Part shown: positions 56,729 to 64,000 of the stretch, piece by piece
Numbering within the stretch: the first letter of the stretch is position 1
How the letters are laid out: every line of letters begins with the position of its first letter
Origin: R-RK-3 sp031399085
GTDB taxonomy: Bacteria; Pseudomonadota; Alphaproteobacteria; Rhizobiales; Rhodomicrobiaceae
NCBI GenBank assembly: GCA_031399085.1
Contig: JANNOQ010000082.1
Span: 1 to 64,000, forward strand
Direction of reading: 5' to 3'
Length of the DNA: 64,000 nt
Made by a program: the position numbers and the translations under genes
Notes under the pieces: model-generated
Databases searched by the model: none
Told to the model about the DNA's origin: nothing
The model's input: only the letters and a program-made list of their open reading frames with translations

Positions 56729-57994
56729 ATGGAAATTCGCGCGCGCTATATTCTGATGGGTTTATTTCTGCTTGGCGTCATCGCCGGCGGGTTCGGCTTT
56801 GTTTACTGGCTCAACAACTCAGCCGGGTTTGGCCAACGGGCGATCTACAATGTCCGTTTCGACAAGTCGGTTTCGGGGCTGTTTACCGGTTCGTCGGTGC
56901 TGTTCAACGGCATTCGCGTCGGCGAAGTGATGGCGCTGCGGCTGAGCGCCGACCGGCCGAGCGAAGTGGCGGTGGAAATCGCGGTAGACGCCAGAACGCC
57001 GATCCGGACCAACACGCGCGTCGATCTTGAATATCAGGGCCTCACCGGGGTCGCGGCGATCTCGCTGACCGGTGGCGAGGGCGGCGGGCCGCTTACTGGC
57101 CTGGCAGGCGCGCCGCCAATGCTCGTCGCCAGAGAGGGCGCCGGCCAAACCGTGACGCAATCCGCCCGCGACGCGCTGGTGAAGATCAACGGCATCCTCG
57201 ACGACAATTCTCAGCCATTTAAGGAACTGGTCAGCAATTTGAACAATTTCGCCGCCGCGCTGTCCCGCAACGCGGCCAAGGTAGACGGCATACTTGCGGG
57301 CCTTGAGCGTATGACCGGCGGCGTGCGCGGACCCGATAGCGACAAGGCGTTCGATCTGATCGCCGCGACCAAATTTGACGGCGCGCCCAAGCTTTTGCGC
57401 GGACAGCTCGTGGTGCCGGAGCCCTCGGCGATCATTCAGGTCAATACGCAGAACATTCTGTTTCGGCCCGGCCCGAACGACCCGCCCGCCGTGCCCGGAC
57501 CACGCTGGGCGGATAATGTGACGGTACTGGTTCAGTCGAAGATCGTTCAGAGCTTTGAAAATGCGGGCTATATCGGCAGCGTCAACAAGAGCGGCGATGC
57601 GGTGACGGGCGACTTCCAGCTGGTCACCGATATCCGCAATTTCCAGATGCTCACCGGGCCGACGCCGATGGCGGAGATCGAGTTCAGCGCCAAGATCGCC
57701 GACAATAGCGGCAAGATTCTCGACGCTAAGCTGTTCCGAGCCACCGCGCCCGCGACAGCGGCCGATACGGCGCCAGCGGTAGAGGCGCTCAACGCGGCGT
57801 TCGGGCAAGCGGCCACGAATTTGGTTAACTGGGCGGCCCTGGTGCTGGAGCAAACCGAGGAGCCTGCCGAGGTCGCTCCACCGGCACCTCCGGCTGAACT
57901 GGAAGCGCCTGCGGAATCTACCGAGCCAACAGCGCCGGCAGCACCCGCTGAGCCAAACGCATCGCCAGCGCCGGCACCCCCGGCTGCCCAATGA
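56729..57994 (+). CDS. MCE (MlaD) protein fused to an ABC-type transport auxiliary lipoprotein domain
   Basis: Substrate-binding subunit of 421 residues. An N-terminal anchor helix (YILMGLFLLGVIAGGFGFVYWL, 7-28) is followed by the MCE domain (about 38-117: YNVRFDKSVSGLFTGSSVLF, GEVMALRL, LTGVAAISLTGG) and a helical spacer (about 140-200). A second domain, at about 220-372, has the pattern of the auxiliary lipoproteins usually encoded separately downstream (PRWADNVTVLVQSKIVQSFE, FQLVTDIRNFQM, AEIEFSAKIADNSGKILDAK, final NWAAL). It lacks its own lipobox because it is part of this chain. The Pro/Ala-rich tail (378-421) is probably disordered. No fourth operon gene follows. Confidence 0.88.
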   Translation: MEIRARYILMGLFLLGVIAGGFGFVYWLNNSAGFGQRAIYNVRFDKSVSGLFTGSSVLFNGIRVGEVMALRLSADRPSEVAVEIAVDARTPIRTNTRVDLEYQGLTGVAAISLTGGEGGGPLTGLAGAPPMLVAREGAGQTVTQSARDALVKINGILDDNSQPFKELVSNLNNFAAALSRNAAKVDGILAGLERMTGGVRGPDSDKAFDLIAATKFDGAPKLLRGQLVVPEPSAIIQVNTQNILFRPGPNDPPAVPGPRWADNVTVLVQSKIVQSFENAGYIGSVNKSGDAVTGDFQLVTDIRNFQMLTGPTPMAEIEFSAKIADNSGKILDAKLFRATAPATAADTAPAVEALNAAFGQAATNLVNWAALVLEQTEEPAEVAPPAPPAELEAPAESTEPTAPAAPAEPNASPAPAPPAAQ

Positions 57995-58027
57995 AACGCA
58001 TGACGGCAGGTCACAAAGGGTCTTGCC

Positions 58028-58558
58028 GTGCGGTTTGAGCAGACCCACCTGCCCGGCGCATGGCTCGCCGTACCGGAAGCGGTCCACGATCATCGCGGCT
58101 TTTTTGCCCGGACCTTCTGCGTTCGCGAGTTGGCAGATCAGGGACTTGTGACGGATTTTGTACAGCACGCCGTCTCGTCTTCGCTGAAGATGGGCACGCT
58201 GCGCGGTATGCACTTCCAGGTCGAGCCGCATGGCGAGGTTAAGATCGTCACCTGCCTGAAAGGCGCGATCCTCGACGTCATCATCGATCTGCGCCCAGGC
58301 TCGGCGGGGTTCCGCAAATGGCAAGGCTTTGAGCTGACCGGGGCGAACCGCCACCGTCTTTACATTCCCAAAGGCTTCGCGCACGGCTTCCAGGCGCTAA
58401 CCGACAATGTGGAAGTCGGCTATCTGATTTCCGCCTTCTACGAGCCCACTGCCGCTAGCGGCGTGCGCCACGATGACCCGGCCTTCGGCATCGACTGGCC
58501 GCTGCCAGTGTCGGTGATTTCGGATAAGGATCGAAGCTGGCCGGATTTCGCCGGTTAG
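58028..58558 (+). CDS. dTDP-4-dehydrorhamnose 3,5-epimerase family protein
   Basis: RmlC/RfbC-like cupin epimerase of 176 residues with RFEQTHLPGAWLAVPEAVHDHRGFFAR, the catalytic His/Lys context GTLRGMHFQVEPHGEVKIVTCLKG, and the second half YIPKGFAHGFQALTDNVEVGY. The usual dTDP-rhamnose partners (rmlA, B, D) are absent here, and the next genes encode a peptidase-like protein and an SDR. It may act on another dTDP- or CDP-sugar. It overlaps no gene but converges on the DUF4910 gene with a 4-base gap. Confidence 0.85.
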   Translation: MRFEQTHLPGAWLAVPEAVHDHRGFFARTFCVRELADQGLVTDFVQHAVSSSLKMGTLRGMHFQVEPHGEVKIVTCLKGAILDVIIDLRPGSAGFRKWQGFELTGANRHRLYIPKGFAHGFQALTDNVEVGYLISAFYEPTAASGVRHDDPAFGIDWPLPVSVISDKDRSWPDFAG

Positions 58559-58562
58559 GCCG

Positions 58563-59876
58563 TTACACCGGCGCGAGCAACCCATGTTCATGAAGCAATC
58601 GCGCCGCGTCATACACTGCCGCGAACGCCAACTCCGCCCGCTCGGCGATGTCGAACAGCGAATGTTCGCCGTCCGATAGGTTCAGCACCCACAGGATTGC
58701 CATATTTTTTGCGGCCGCGTCCTTATCGCCGCCGATCGTGTCGTAAAGGCCCCTGCGCCCCAGCTGCGGCTCACATTTGGGGGACAAATTGAGAAAGCGG
58801 CCGTCGTTCTCGACGATGTCGATGGCGGCGCGAATCATGCCAAACGATGCCGCCAGATGCTCAGGTCGGATGAAATCGAGATTGTCAGCTGAGGTATGAT
58901 ATTCGGGGAAAGTGCCGAACTGACTGCGCTGGAACATGCCAACCGGCAGATTAAAGCCGGGCGAACAATATTGCCGCTCGTCATAGCCATAGGGGGAGAA
59001 ATCGAGGATGTTCGGTGACGGCGAGGCATGTCTCAAAACATGCGCCATCACGCGGTCGATCATTGCGTTGCCCCGGCGGCTCTTTTTATAGGTCGGTCCG
59101 CCGCCATCCCCGACACAGGACACGGTCAGCCCATGCTTGATGCGGTCAACACGCGCCTCATTGCGGGCAAGCCAAGTGATGGCCCCAATGGTTCCGGGGG
59201 CGAACAGAAAGCGGTAGCTGAGGCGCGTTTTGCGCCCCGAAAGCTGACGCGCCAGCAACGCGAGCAGTGCAAGTCCTGAGCAATTGTCATTGGCGAGCGA
59301 GGGATGGCAAATATGCGCGGAGAGCATAAACTCATCTTCAGTTTCGCCACGGTGCAGATATTCGCCATATGTCAGATGTCCATCGGCGAGGGTTGAATCG
59401 ATTACAGCCTCATACTCGCCATCGGGCAAACCCGCCAGGCGACGATGCGACATGCAGAACCCCCAGCGCTCGTCATAATAGGATGTGCGGTAGGGGATGA
59501 GATCGGGCTGATCTGGCAAGGTGTAAATATGCGCCTTCAGTTCCGCCAGAGGCAGCGTTCGGCGCACGGGTGCGCTGTAGTTCAGCACGTGCAGTGAATG
59601 CGCGCGGAAATCGACGACGCGCTCCCCGGCGGCGTTTTTGATGTAGGCATCGCGGATGGTCCATTCGCGCGGCACGGTCCAGTCGAAAACCGGCGTACCC
59701 GTCGGTACTTCCTGAACCGCAAGCGGAATGTGGCGGCCCAGCGTGGCCAGCGTCTCGCGCACGCCATCGCCGGTTATGCTGCGGCAAATGGGAAATAGCT
59801 CAGCGGCGAGGGCGTAGATCGCATCGCCGATCCTGCCGCAGTCGTAATTCGGCTCCCTGTTGCCGCTGACGCTCAT
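58563..59876 (-). CDS. DUF4910 protein, M28-like aminopeptidase fold
   Basis: Protein of 437 residues. The middle has the zinc-peptidase-like pattern LSAHICHPSLANDNCSGLAL, then PYGYDERQYCSPGFNLPVGM and EYHTSADNLDFIRPEHLAAS, matching the metal ligands of M28 aminopeptidases. The N- and C-terminal parts (winged-helix-like LWVLNLSDGEHSLFDIAERA) complete the DUF4910 architecture. The family is found in polysaccharide gene clusters, which suggests hydrolysis of an amide or ester on a sugar rather than peptide digestion (inference). It lies 3 bases after the SDR gene, in one operon. Confidence 0.82.
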   Translation of the reverse strand: MSVSGNREPNYDCGRIGDAIYALAAELFPICRSITGDGVRETLATLGRHIPLAVQEVPTGTPVFDWTVPREWTIRDAYIKNAAGERVVDFRAHSLHVLNYSAPVRRTLPLAELKAHIYTLPDQPDLIPYRTSYYDERWGFCMSHRRLAGLPDGEYEAVIDSTLADGHLTYGEYLHRGETEDEFMLSAHICHPSLANDNCSGLALLALLARQLSGRKTRLSYRFLFAPGTIGAITWLARNEARVDRIKHGLTVSCVGDGGGPTYKKSRRGNAMIDRVMAHVLRHASPSPNILDFSPYGYDERQYCSPGFNLPVGMFQRSQFGTFPEYHTSADNLDFIRPEHLAASFGMIRAAIDIVENDGRFLNLSPKCEPQLGRRGLYDTIGGDKDAAAKNMAILWVLNLSDGEHSLFDIAERAELAFAAVYDAARLLHEHGLLAPV

Positions 59877-59879
59877 CGC

Positions 59880-60947
59880 CTAACTGGCAAGCACGGGGGC
59901 TACTCGCCTGACACCAGCCGGAACATGCCGCAGATTGCCGTCGATGATGCCATCCGCCATCAGCTTCTTGATATGGCTGATGCGCTGATAGCGCGGACCC
60001 TCGAATTCCTCGAGCGTGAGGGCGGAGGCGCGGTAGGCCGCATAAAGCTGCTCGGCGCCGCGTCTTGCATCCCATTGCGGCTGGAAGTCCGGCAAAGCGC
60101 GCGCAATCTTGTCAAAATTCACCCGATAGGAGCGTTTGTCCGGGCCAGCGTCGGGCGCAAATTCGAGGCGGCAGCCCGGCACCACATCGGCGACGATTTG
60201 AGCCAGGTCGCGAATGCGGTAATTGTGGCCGGTTTGGCCGACATTGAACGCCTGATTGAAGACGCGGTCCGTGGGCGCTTCAAGCGCGGCCAAAAAGGCC
60301 CGGGAGATATCCTCGATATGCACAATCGGCCGCCAAGGCGTTCCATCCGATTTGAGATAAATCAGCCCCTTGGTGACCGCCCAGGCGACGAGATTGTTGA
60401 GCACGATGTCGAACCGCATACGCGGCGAGACGCCGTAAGCCGTGGCGGGACGCAGGAACACCGGGCAGAAGCTGTCATCGGCCAACAGCGCGATATCGCG
60501 CTCCGACCAAACTTTGCTCTGGCCATAGGCCGTCACCGGATTGAGTTCGCCGCTCTCGTCGATCATCTCGTCGCCGGCCTGGCCGTAATTACTGCATGAC
60601 GATGCCATCAGGAACCGCGATACGCCAGCCTGCTTGGCGACCTTCGCAAGATGCACGCTGCCCTGGTGGTTGATGTCGAAAGTCACTTGCGGGTTCAAAT
60701 TACCGAGCGGATCGTTGGACAGCGCAGCAAGGTGGATGACCGCGTCGATACCTCTCAAATCGTCCGGCTTCAGATCGCGAATGTCCATGAGCAAGCCCGA
60801 AACCGGCTCGATCTTCCCGCCTGCCGCGTAAGTGCAGCGTTCATAGAGATCGCTGTCACAGCCGGTGACTTCGTGGCCCGCCGCTAGGAGGAACGGCGTC
60901 ATAACAGTGCCAATATAGCCGAGATGGCCAGTCACTAGGACCTTCAT
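59880..60947 (-). CDS. NAD-dependent epimerase/dehydratase (extended SDR)
   Basis: Nucleotide-sugar modifying SDR of 355 residues. The N-terminal MKVLVTGHLGYIGTVMTPFL has the GxxGxxG NAD motif. Also visible are VIHLAALSNDPLGNLNP, the catalytic YxxxK in AYGQSKVWSE with an upstream Ser (MASSCSNYGQ), and the substrate region RPIVHIEDISRAFLAAL. The exact sugar substrate cannot be told. ATG 60947 is used; the frame is open to 60971. Confidence 0.88.
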   Translation of the reverse strand: MKVLVTGHLGYIGTVMTPFLLAAGHEVTGCDSDLYERCTYAAGGKIEPVSGLLMDIRDLKPDDLRGIDAVIHLAALSNDPLGNLNPQVTFDINHQGSVHLAKVAKQAGVSRFLMASSCSNYGQAGDEMIDESGELNPVTAYGQSKVWSERDIALLADDSFCPVFLRPATAYGVSPRMRFDIVLNNLVAWAVTKGLIYLKSDGTPWRPIVHIEDISRAFLAALEAPTDRVFNQAFNVGQTGHNYRIRDLAQIVADVVPGCRLEFAPDAGPDKRSYRVNFDKIARALPDFQPQWDARRGAEQLYAAYRASALTLEEFEGPRYQRISHIKKLMADGIIDGNLRHVPAGVRRVAPVLAS

Positions 60948-61216
60948 CCGAATTCGCCTCGCTCGGAACACGACACGCCGCGGACTGACAAAGCCTTTGA
61001 TCCAGCAGCGATGACACGTGACGAAATGTCAGTGTTTTCGTTTCCTGCCTGCAAAATACGCCCAAAAAGGCTAACAACGATTGTAGAAATGGGGGTAAGA
61101 CGACGTAAGCCGCCAGGGGCAGCGATTTGGGAAATGGTAAGGTTGCTGCTGGACGATATGTGAATGGATGATCGAGACAGCTGCCTTTGCATGATACGGG
61201 GGAGATCGCTCATCCG

Positions 61217-62515
61217 ATGACCGACCTCGCTTCTTCAGCCGCGAATCCCTTGTCTCTCCCGGTCCCTCGCGGAAAGCCGCGCCGCCGGGGGTGGCGCATC
61301 GTGCTGTCGAGGCGTTCAGTCACCGATCTCATCTGCATCATCTTCTTCTTATGGGCTAGCGCCGGCTTGCGCGCGTTCCTTCCCGCCTTCCTCGCCCAGG
61401 AGCGCCTGCTCTGGGTGATCGCGGACGTGACTGTGGTGGCCTGGTTGCTGCTGCTCCCAGGGCAAGTGCTTGCAGTGACGCGCGGGTCCAGGATCTTGAT
61501 CGGTTGGAGCGCGCTTGCCTGCCTGTCGATGATCTGGTCATTGAGCCCTTCCGTAAGCCTTTACTTTGGCATCCAGCTGCTCTTCACGATCTTGGTTGGT
61601 TTTCTGTTGTGCAATTGGACGACGCGCACACGGCTGATACAGCTCTTGTTCTTTGCTCTCCTGCCAACTCAGCTCATTTCATTTTTCATTAACTTCGTTG
61701 CGCCGCATATGGCGGCAGGCCATCCAGGCGGCGGTGCGTTCGTGCATAAAAACCTCCTCGGCGCCATGATGCTGCTGCAGATCATCACAAGCCTTTGCCT
61801 GTTCCTACAAGGGTGGCGCCCCCTCCTGACAGGCATCGGATTTGCCACCGCCGCTATTCTGCTGGTGATGTCAGCTGCGACGTCTTCGCTCCTGATTGCG
61901 GTGTTCATTGTCGGCGGAGTTTTGCCCCTCACTGTTCTCTACAGGAACAATGTGAACCTGACGGTGGCAGTCCTGGGCGGGGGGTTGCTCCTTGCGGCTT
62001 CCGCCGCTCTGTTCATTCTCACGACAGGTTTTGACCCGGTCGACGCCGTGCTCGGCAGCGTCGGCAAGGACGCAACGCTAACGGGCCGTACCGTATTGTG
62101 GGTGTTCGGATGGGACGCCTTTATGGACCGGCCCTTGTTCGGGCACGGCTATCAAGGCTACTGGGTCAGTGAAAAAACGCCTGTGCTGCTGCTGCGATAC
62201 GTGATGCAGGCGGACCTTTGGAACTTTCACAATAATTTTATTGAAGTCGCCGTGGCGTTCGGAATATGGGGTCCTATCCTGCTTATCGCAGCGTTCATCA
62301 TCGGCATGACGCGTGCCCTCGCCGAGTTTTTGGCGACTAAGTCGATCTCAGCGCTATGGTCGCTTCTGTTCTTTATCTTCATGATCATCTTTGCCTTAGC
62401 CGAGGTTTCGCTTTTCGCCAATCACGCATTTCTGCAGGTGCTTTTCGTCATCGCCATGGCGGCACGAGACCCGCCTCCAGCGCGACGCGAATCTCAGCAA
62501 CCTTTGGGAAACTGA
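61217..62515 (+). CDS. O-antigen ligase/polymerase family (Wzy_C) membrane protein
   Basis: Protein of 432 residues with about 10-12 membrane helices. The Wzy_C-type periplasmic loop contains TGRTVLWVFGWDAFMDRPLF, GHGYQGYWV and LWNFHNNFIEVAVAFGIWGP, with the conserved His of O-antigen ligases in NFHNNF. It either ligates O-antigen to lipid A-core or polymerises exopolysaccharide. ATG 61217 with GGGGGAG 12 bases upstream is preferred to the TTG at 61187. It is divergent from the SDR gene across about 270 bases. Confidence 0.87.
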   Translation: MTDLASSAANPLSLPVPRGKPRRRGWRIVLSRRSVTDLICIIFFLWASAGLRAFLPAFLAQERLLWVIADVTVVAWLLLLPGQVLAVTRGSRILIGWSALACLSMIWSLSPSVSLYFGIQLLFTILVGFLLCNWTTRTRLIQLLFFALLPTQLISFFINFVAPHMAAGHPGGGAFVHKNLLGAMMLLQIITSLCLFLQGWRPLLTGIGFATAAILLVMSAATSSLLIAVFIVGGVLPLTVLYRNNVNLTVAVLGGGLLLAASAALFILTTGFDPVDAVLGSVGKDATLTGRTVLWVFGWDAFMDRPLFGHGYQGYWVSEKTPVLLLRYVMQADLWNFHNNFIEVAVAFGIWGPILLIAAFIIGMTRALAEFLATKSISALWSLLFFIFMIIFALAEVSLFANHAFLQVLFVIAMAARDPPPARRESQQPLGN

Positions 62516-62566
62516 GCCGCTGATCGAGTGTTTCTTTGTTGTGGACGAAAATCGGAGGGATCAAAA

Positions 62567-63055
62567 ATGTTGAAAATCTCGAAAATGCCTATGGTCGCCG
62601 CAAGTGTTATGGCGGCTTTACTGCTGGGGGCGCCTGCCACCAACGCCAAAAAGGGCGACGGTGTCAAAGTCGGCATACTGACCTGTGTCGTCGCCGGTGG
62701 AACCGGTTTCGTGTTCGGATCGAGCAAGAGCCTTCGGTGCAATTTCGAAAGCGAGAACGGCAAGGGCGAACGTTACGCCGGCAGCATCAATAAATTCGGC
62801 CTCGACATCGGCGTCACGGGACCGGCAACCATGACTTGGGCGGTTATTGCGCCGACGGGCGATGTTGGACGCGGCGCGCTGGCGGGAAATTACATCGGCG
62901 CCTCGGCCGAAGCGACGGCTGGTGTCGGTGGCGGCGCTAATCTTTTGGTTGGCGGGTCGAACGACACAATCTCATTGCAGCCACTCAGCGTCCAAGGCCA
63001 GACCGGCCTCAACGCCGCGCTCGCGGTTTCGGAGTTGGTTTTGCGCAGCTCGTAA
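62567..63055 (+). CDS. Exported DUF992 protein
   Basis: Secreted or periplasmic protein of 162 residues with a signal peptide (MPMVAASVMAALLLGAPATNA). The DUF992 pattern follows: VKVGILTCVVAGGTGFVFGS, SLRCNFESENGKGERYAGSI, INKFGLDIGVTGPATMTWAV and SLQPLSVQGQTGLNAALAVS. The function is unknown; the family is common in Rhizobiales. GGAGG lies 7 bases before ATG 62567, and a terminator follows the stop. Confidence 0.88.
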   Translation: MLKISKMPMVAASVMAALLLGAPATNAKKGDGVKVGILTCVVAGGTGFVFGSSKSLRCNFESENGKGERYAGSINKFGLDIGVTGPATMTWAVIAPTGDVGRGALAGNYIGASAEATAGVGGGANLLVGGSNDTISLQPLSVQGQTGLNAALAVSELVLRSS

Positions 63056-63079
63056 CTGTTTTCCTTGCATCAAATAGCG

Positions 63080-63108
63080 AAAAGGCGCCGATTTGAGCGG
63101 CGCCTTTT
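63080..63108. terminator. Bidirectional intrinsic terminator
   Basis: AAAAGGCGCCG (63080-63090) pairs perfectly with CGGCGCCTTTT (63098-63108), with a 7-base loop, between the convergent DUF992 and methyltransferase genes. T-rich ends on both strands suit termination in both directions. Confidence 0.87.
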
Positions 63109-63131
63109 CAATATAAGCTCTGACGCAGATC

Positions 63132-64000
63132 CTACGCCTTCTGGCACCAAAACTGATACATCTGGTCGAACAGCCGCGGCTGCGCCTCCTCGAAAGCGCC
63201 CCACGCAGAAAGCGTTCCCGGCCAGCTTTCGCTCGGAAAGGCGTTAAAAAAAGCGGCGGTGAGAGGAGGCGGAAGGTTGAAGCCGCGAAAGGTGACCTGG
63301 TTCTGTTTGAGAAAAGCCTCAATCTCAGACATGAAAATCGGACGTTCCTGCTCATGCAGGAGCAAATCCCGGAAATTGCTGAGCGCGTAGAAATCGTGGG
63401 AAATGGTCAGCTCGCCCGCAACATCGGCGCGGTTCATCAAACGGACACGATAAGCGCGGGCTTCGGCATCATCGCAACCGGGGCCGGGATAATCGTCCTC
63501 CTGCTTGAGCTCGCCAATGGTGCGGCGGGCGATGGCGCTGTAAAGCCCTGTCAACATCAGTCCGCCCGGCCTTAGCAGTTTTAGCAGCGCCTGCCAGCCC
63601 TTGAACGGCTCCTGCATATGATGCAGAACCCCCACCGCCTCGATTATATCGAACGGTCCGCACTCTGGCGGGATGGTTAGAAGATCGCCTTGGGCGAAGC
63701 GGATATTTTCGACTCCGAAGCGCTCCGCCTTGTCTTGGGCATAGGCAAGGCTGCTCCGGCTTAGATCGATAGCGAGCACGTCGGCCAGCGGCCCGTAGCG
63801 GACGGCCACGGCTAGCGCGTGCTTGCCCGTCCCGCCGCCCGCGACGAGCACTCTGAAGGGCCGGTCTAGAAATGACAGCGTTCCGGGGGCGGCGAAGCGC
63901 TCAAGCACGCGCCGGGCGGTGTTCTCACGAGGAATTTGAAAACTCGTCCAGCGGGGATAGGGATGCGACTCATATTGCAGAGCTACTTTGCGGGACGTGG
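63132..64000 (-). CDS. Class I SAM-dependent methyltransferase, 5' end outside window
   Basis: The reading frame stays open to the window edge (upstream codons read YESHPYPRWTSFQIPRENTA), so the gene begins beyond 64000 and the GTG at 63908 is internal. The SAM-binding core has motif I VLVAGGGTGKHAL, the acidic residue in VLAIDLSRSSLAYA, DIIEAVGVLHHMQEPFKGWQ (motif IV region) and LRPGGLMLTGLYS. The YExxPYPRW motif is typical of methyltransferases that carry TPR repeats further upstream. The substrate is unknown; the context suggests sugar or protein modification. Confidence 0.85.
   Translation of the reverse strand, partial: TSRKVALQYESHPYPRWTSFQIPRENTARRVLERFAAPGTLSFLDRPFRVLVAGGGTGKHALAVAVRYGPLADVLAIDLSRSSLAYAQDKAERFGVENIRFAQGDLLTIPPECGPFDIIEAVGVLHHMQEPFKGWQALLKLLRPGGLMLTGLYSAIARRTIGELKQEDDYPGPGCDDAEARAYRVRLMNRADVAGELTISHDFYALSNFRDLLLHEQERPIFMSEIEAFLKQNQVTFRGFNLPPPLTAAFFNAFPSESWPGTLSAWGAFEEAQPRLFDQMYQFWCQKA

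Overview
This window looks like chromosomal DNA of an alphaproteobacterium of the order Hyphomicrobiales (Rhizobiales), probably a Beijerinckiaceae/Bradyrhizobium-like lineage. The evidence is gene order and family type: lexA-comEC-gltX-gltA facing a long minus-strand run rpsB-tsf-pyrH-frr-uppS-cdsA-dxr-rseP-bamA-lpxD-fabZ-lpxA-lpxI-lpxB; LpxI rather than LpxH; an S2 ribosomal protein with a long alphaproteobacterial C-terminal extension; a short ProRS without the editing insert; petABC; and a DUF6384 gene cluster. The backbone is GC-rich. The genus is an inference and was not tested. No rRNA, tRNA, CRISPR array, insertion sequence or prophage was seen.

Layout. 0-6.5 kb: SOS repressor lexA, a ComEC-like membrane protein, gltX, gltA and a small secreted protein. 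6.5-21.6 kb: the minus-strand translation/envelope block that makes S2, EF-Ts, UMP kinase, RRF, undecaprenyl diphosphate, CDP-diacylglycerol, DXP reductoisomerase, the RseP protease, BamA and the early lipid A enzymes. 21.9-24.2 kb: an AT-richer three-gene cassette (double ACT-like protein, TIR-domain protein, three-helix membrane protein) between rpsB and dnaE; it is the best candidate for an undescribed defence or signalling system. 24.2-27.7 kb: dnaE. 27.9-29.6 kb: a second accessory patch with two small membrane proteins and a ParDE-type toxin-antitoxin pair. 29.6-35.1 kb: lolD, lolC/E, proS and kup. 35.4-44 kb: apt, an outer membrane protein, mtnP, a molybdopterin-oxidoreductase-fold protein, petABC, trmL, hemF and an AT-rich orphan gene. 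44.3-47.3 kb: uvrC, carrying an in-frame palindromic repeat, and a rhomboid protease. 47.6-52.2 kb: an EF-hand protein with a structured leader, a three-gene helical/membrane cluster and a META-domain protein. 52.2-54.7 kb: a decapitated dinB, hemH and a conserved hypothetical gene. 54.8-58 kb: an Mla-type lipid transport operon (STAS-permease, ATPase, MCE protein fused to an auxiliary-lipoprotein domain). 58-64 kb: surface polysaccharide genes (RfbC-like epimerase, DUF4910 peptidase-like protein, SDR epimerase, O-antigen ligase/polymerase), a DUF992 protein and a methyltransferase cut by the window edge.

How it works together. Most of the window builds and maintains the Gram-negative envelope: fatty-acid and lipid A precursors (fabZ, lpxA, lpxD, lpxI, lpxB), outer membrane protein assembly (bamA), lipoprotein sorting (lolCD), lipid trafficking (mla), isoprenoid carriers (dxr, uppS) and surface sugars. 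Interleaved are translation, replication/repair (dnaE, uvrC, lexA) and respiration (petABC, hemF, hemH). Accessory material lies in small patches at the junctions between these conserved blocks, notably on both sides of dnaE.
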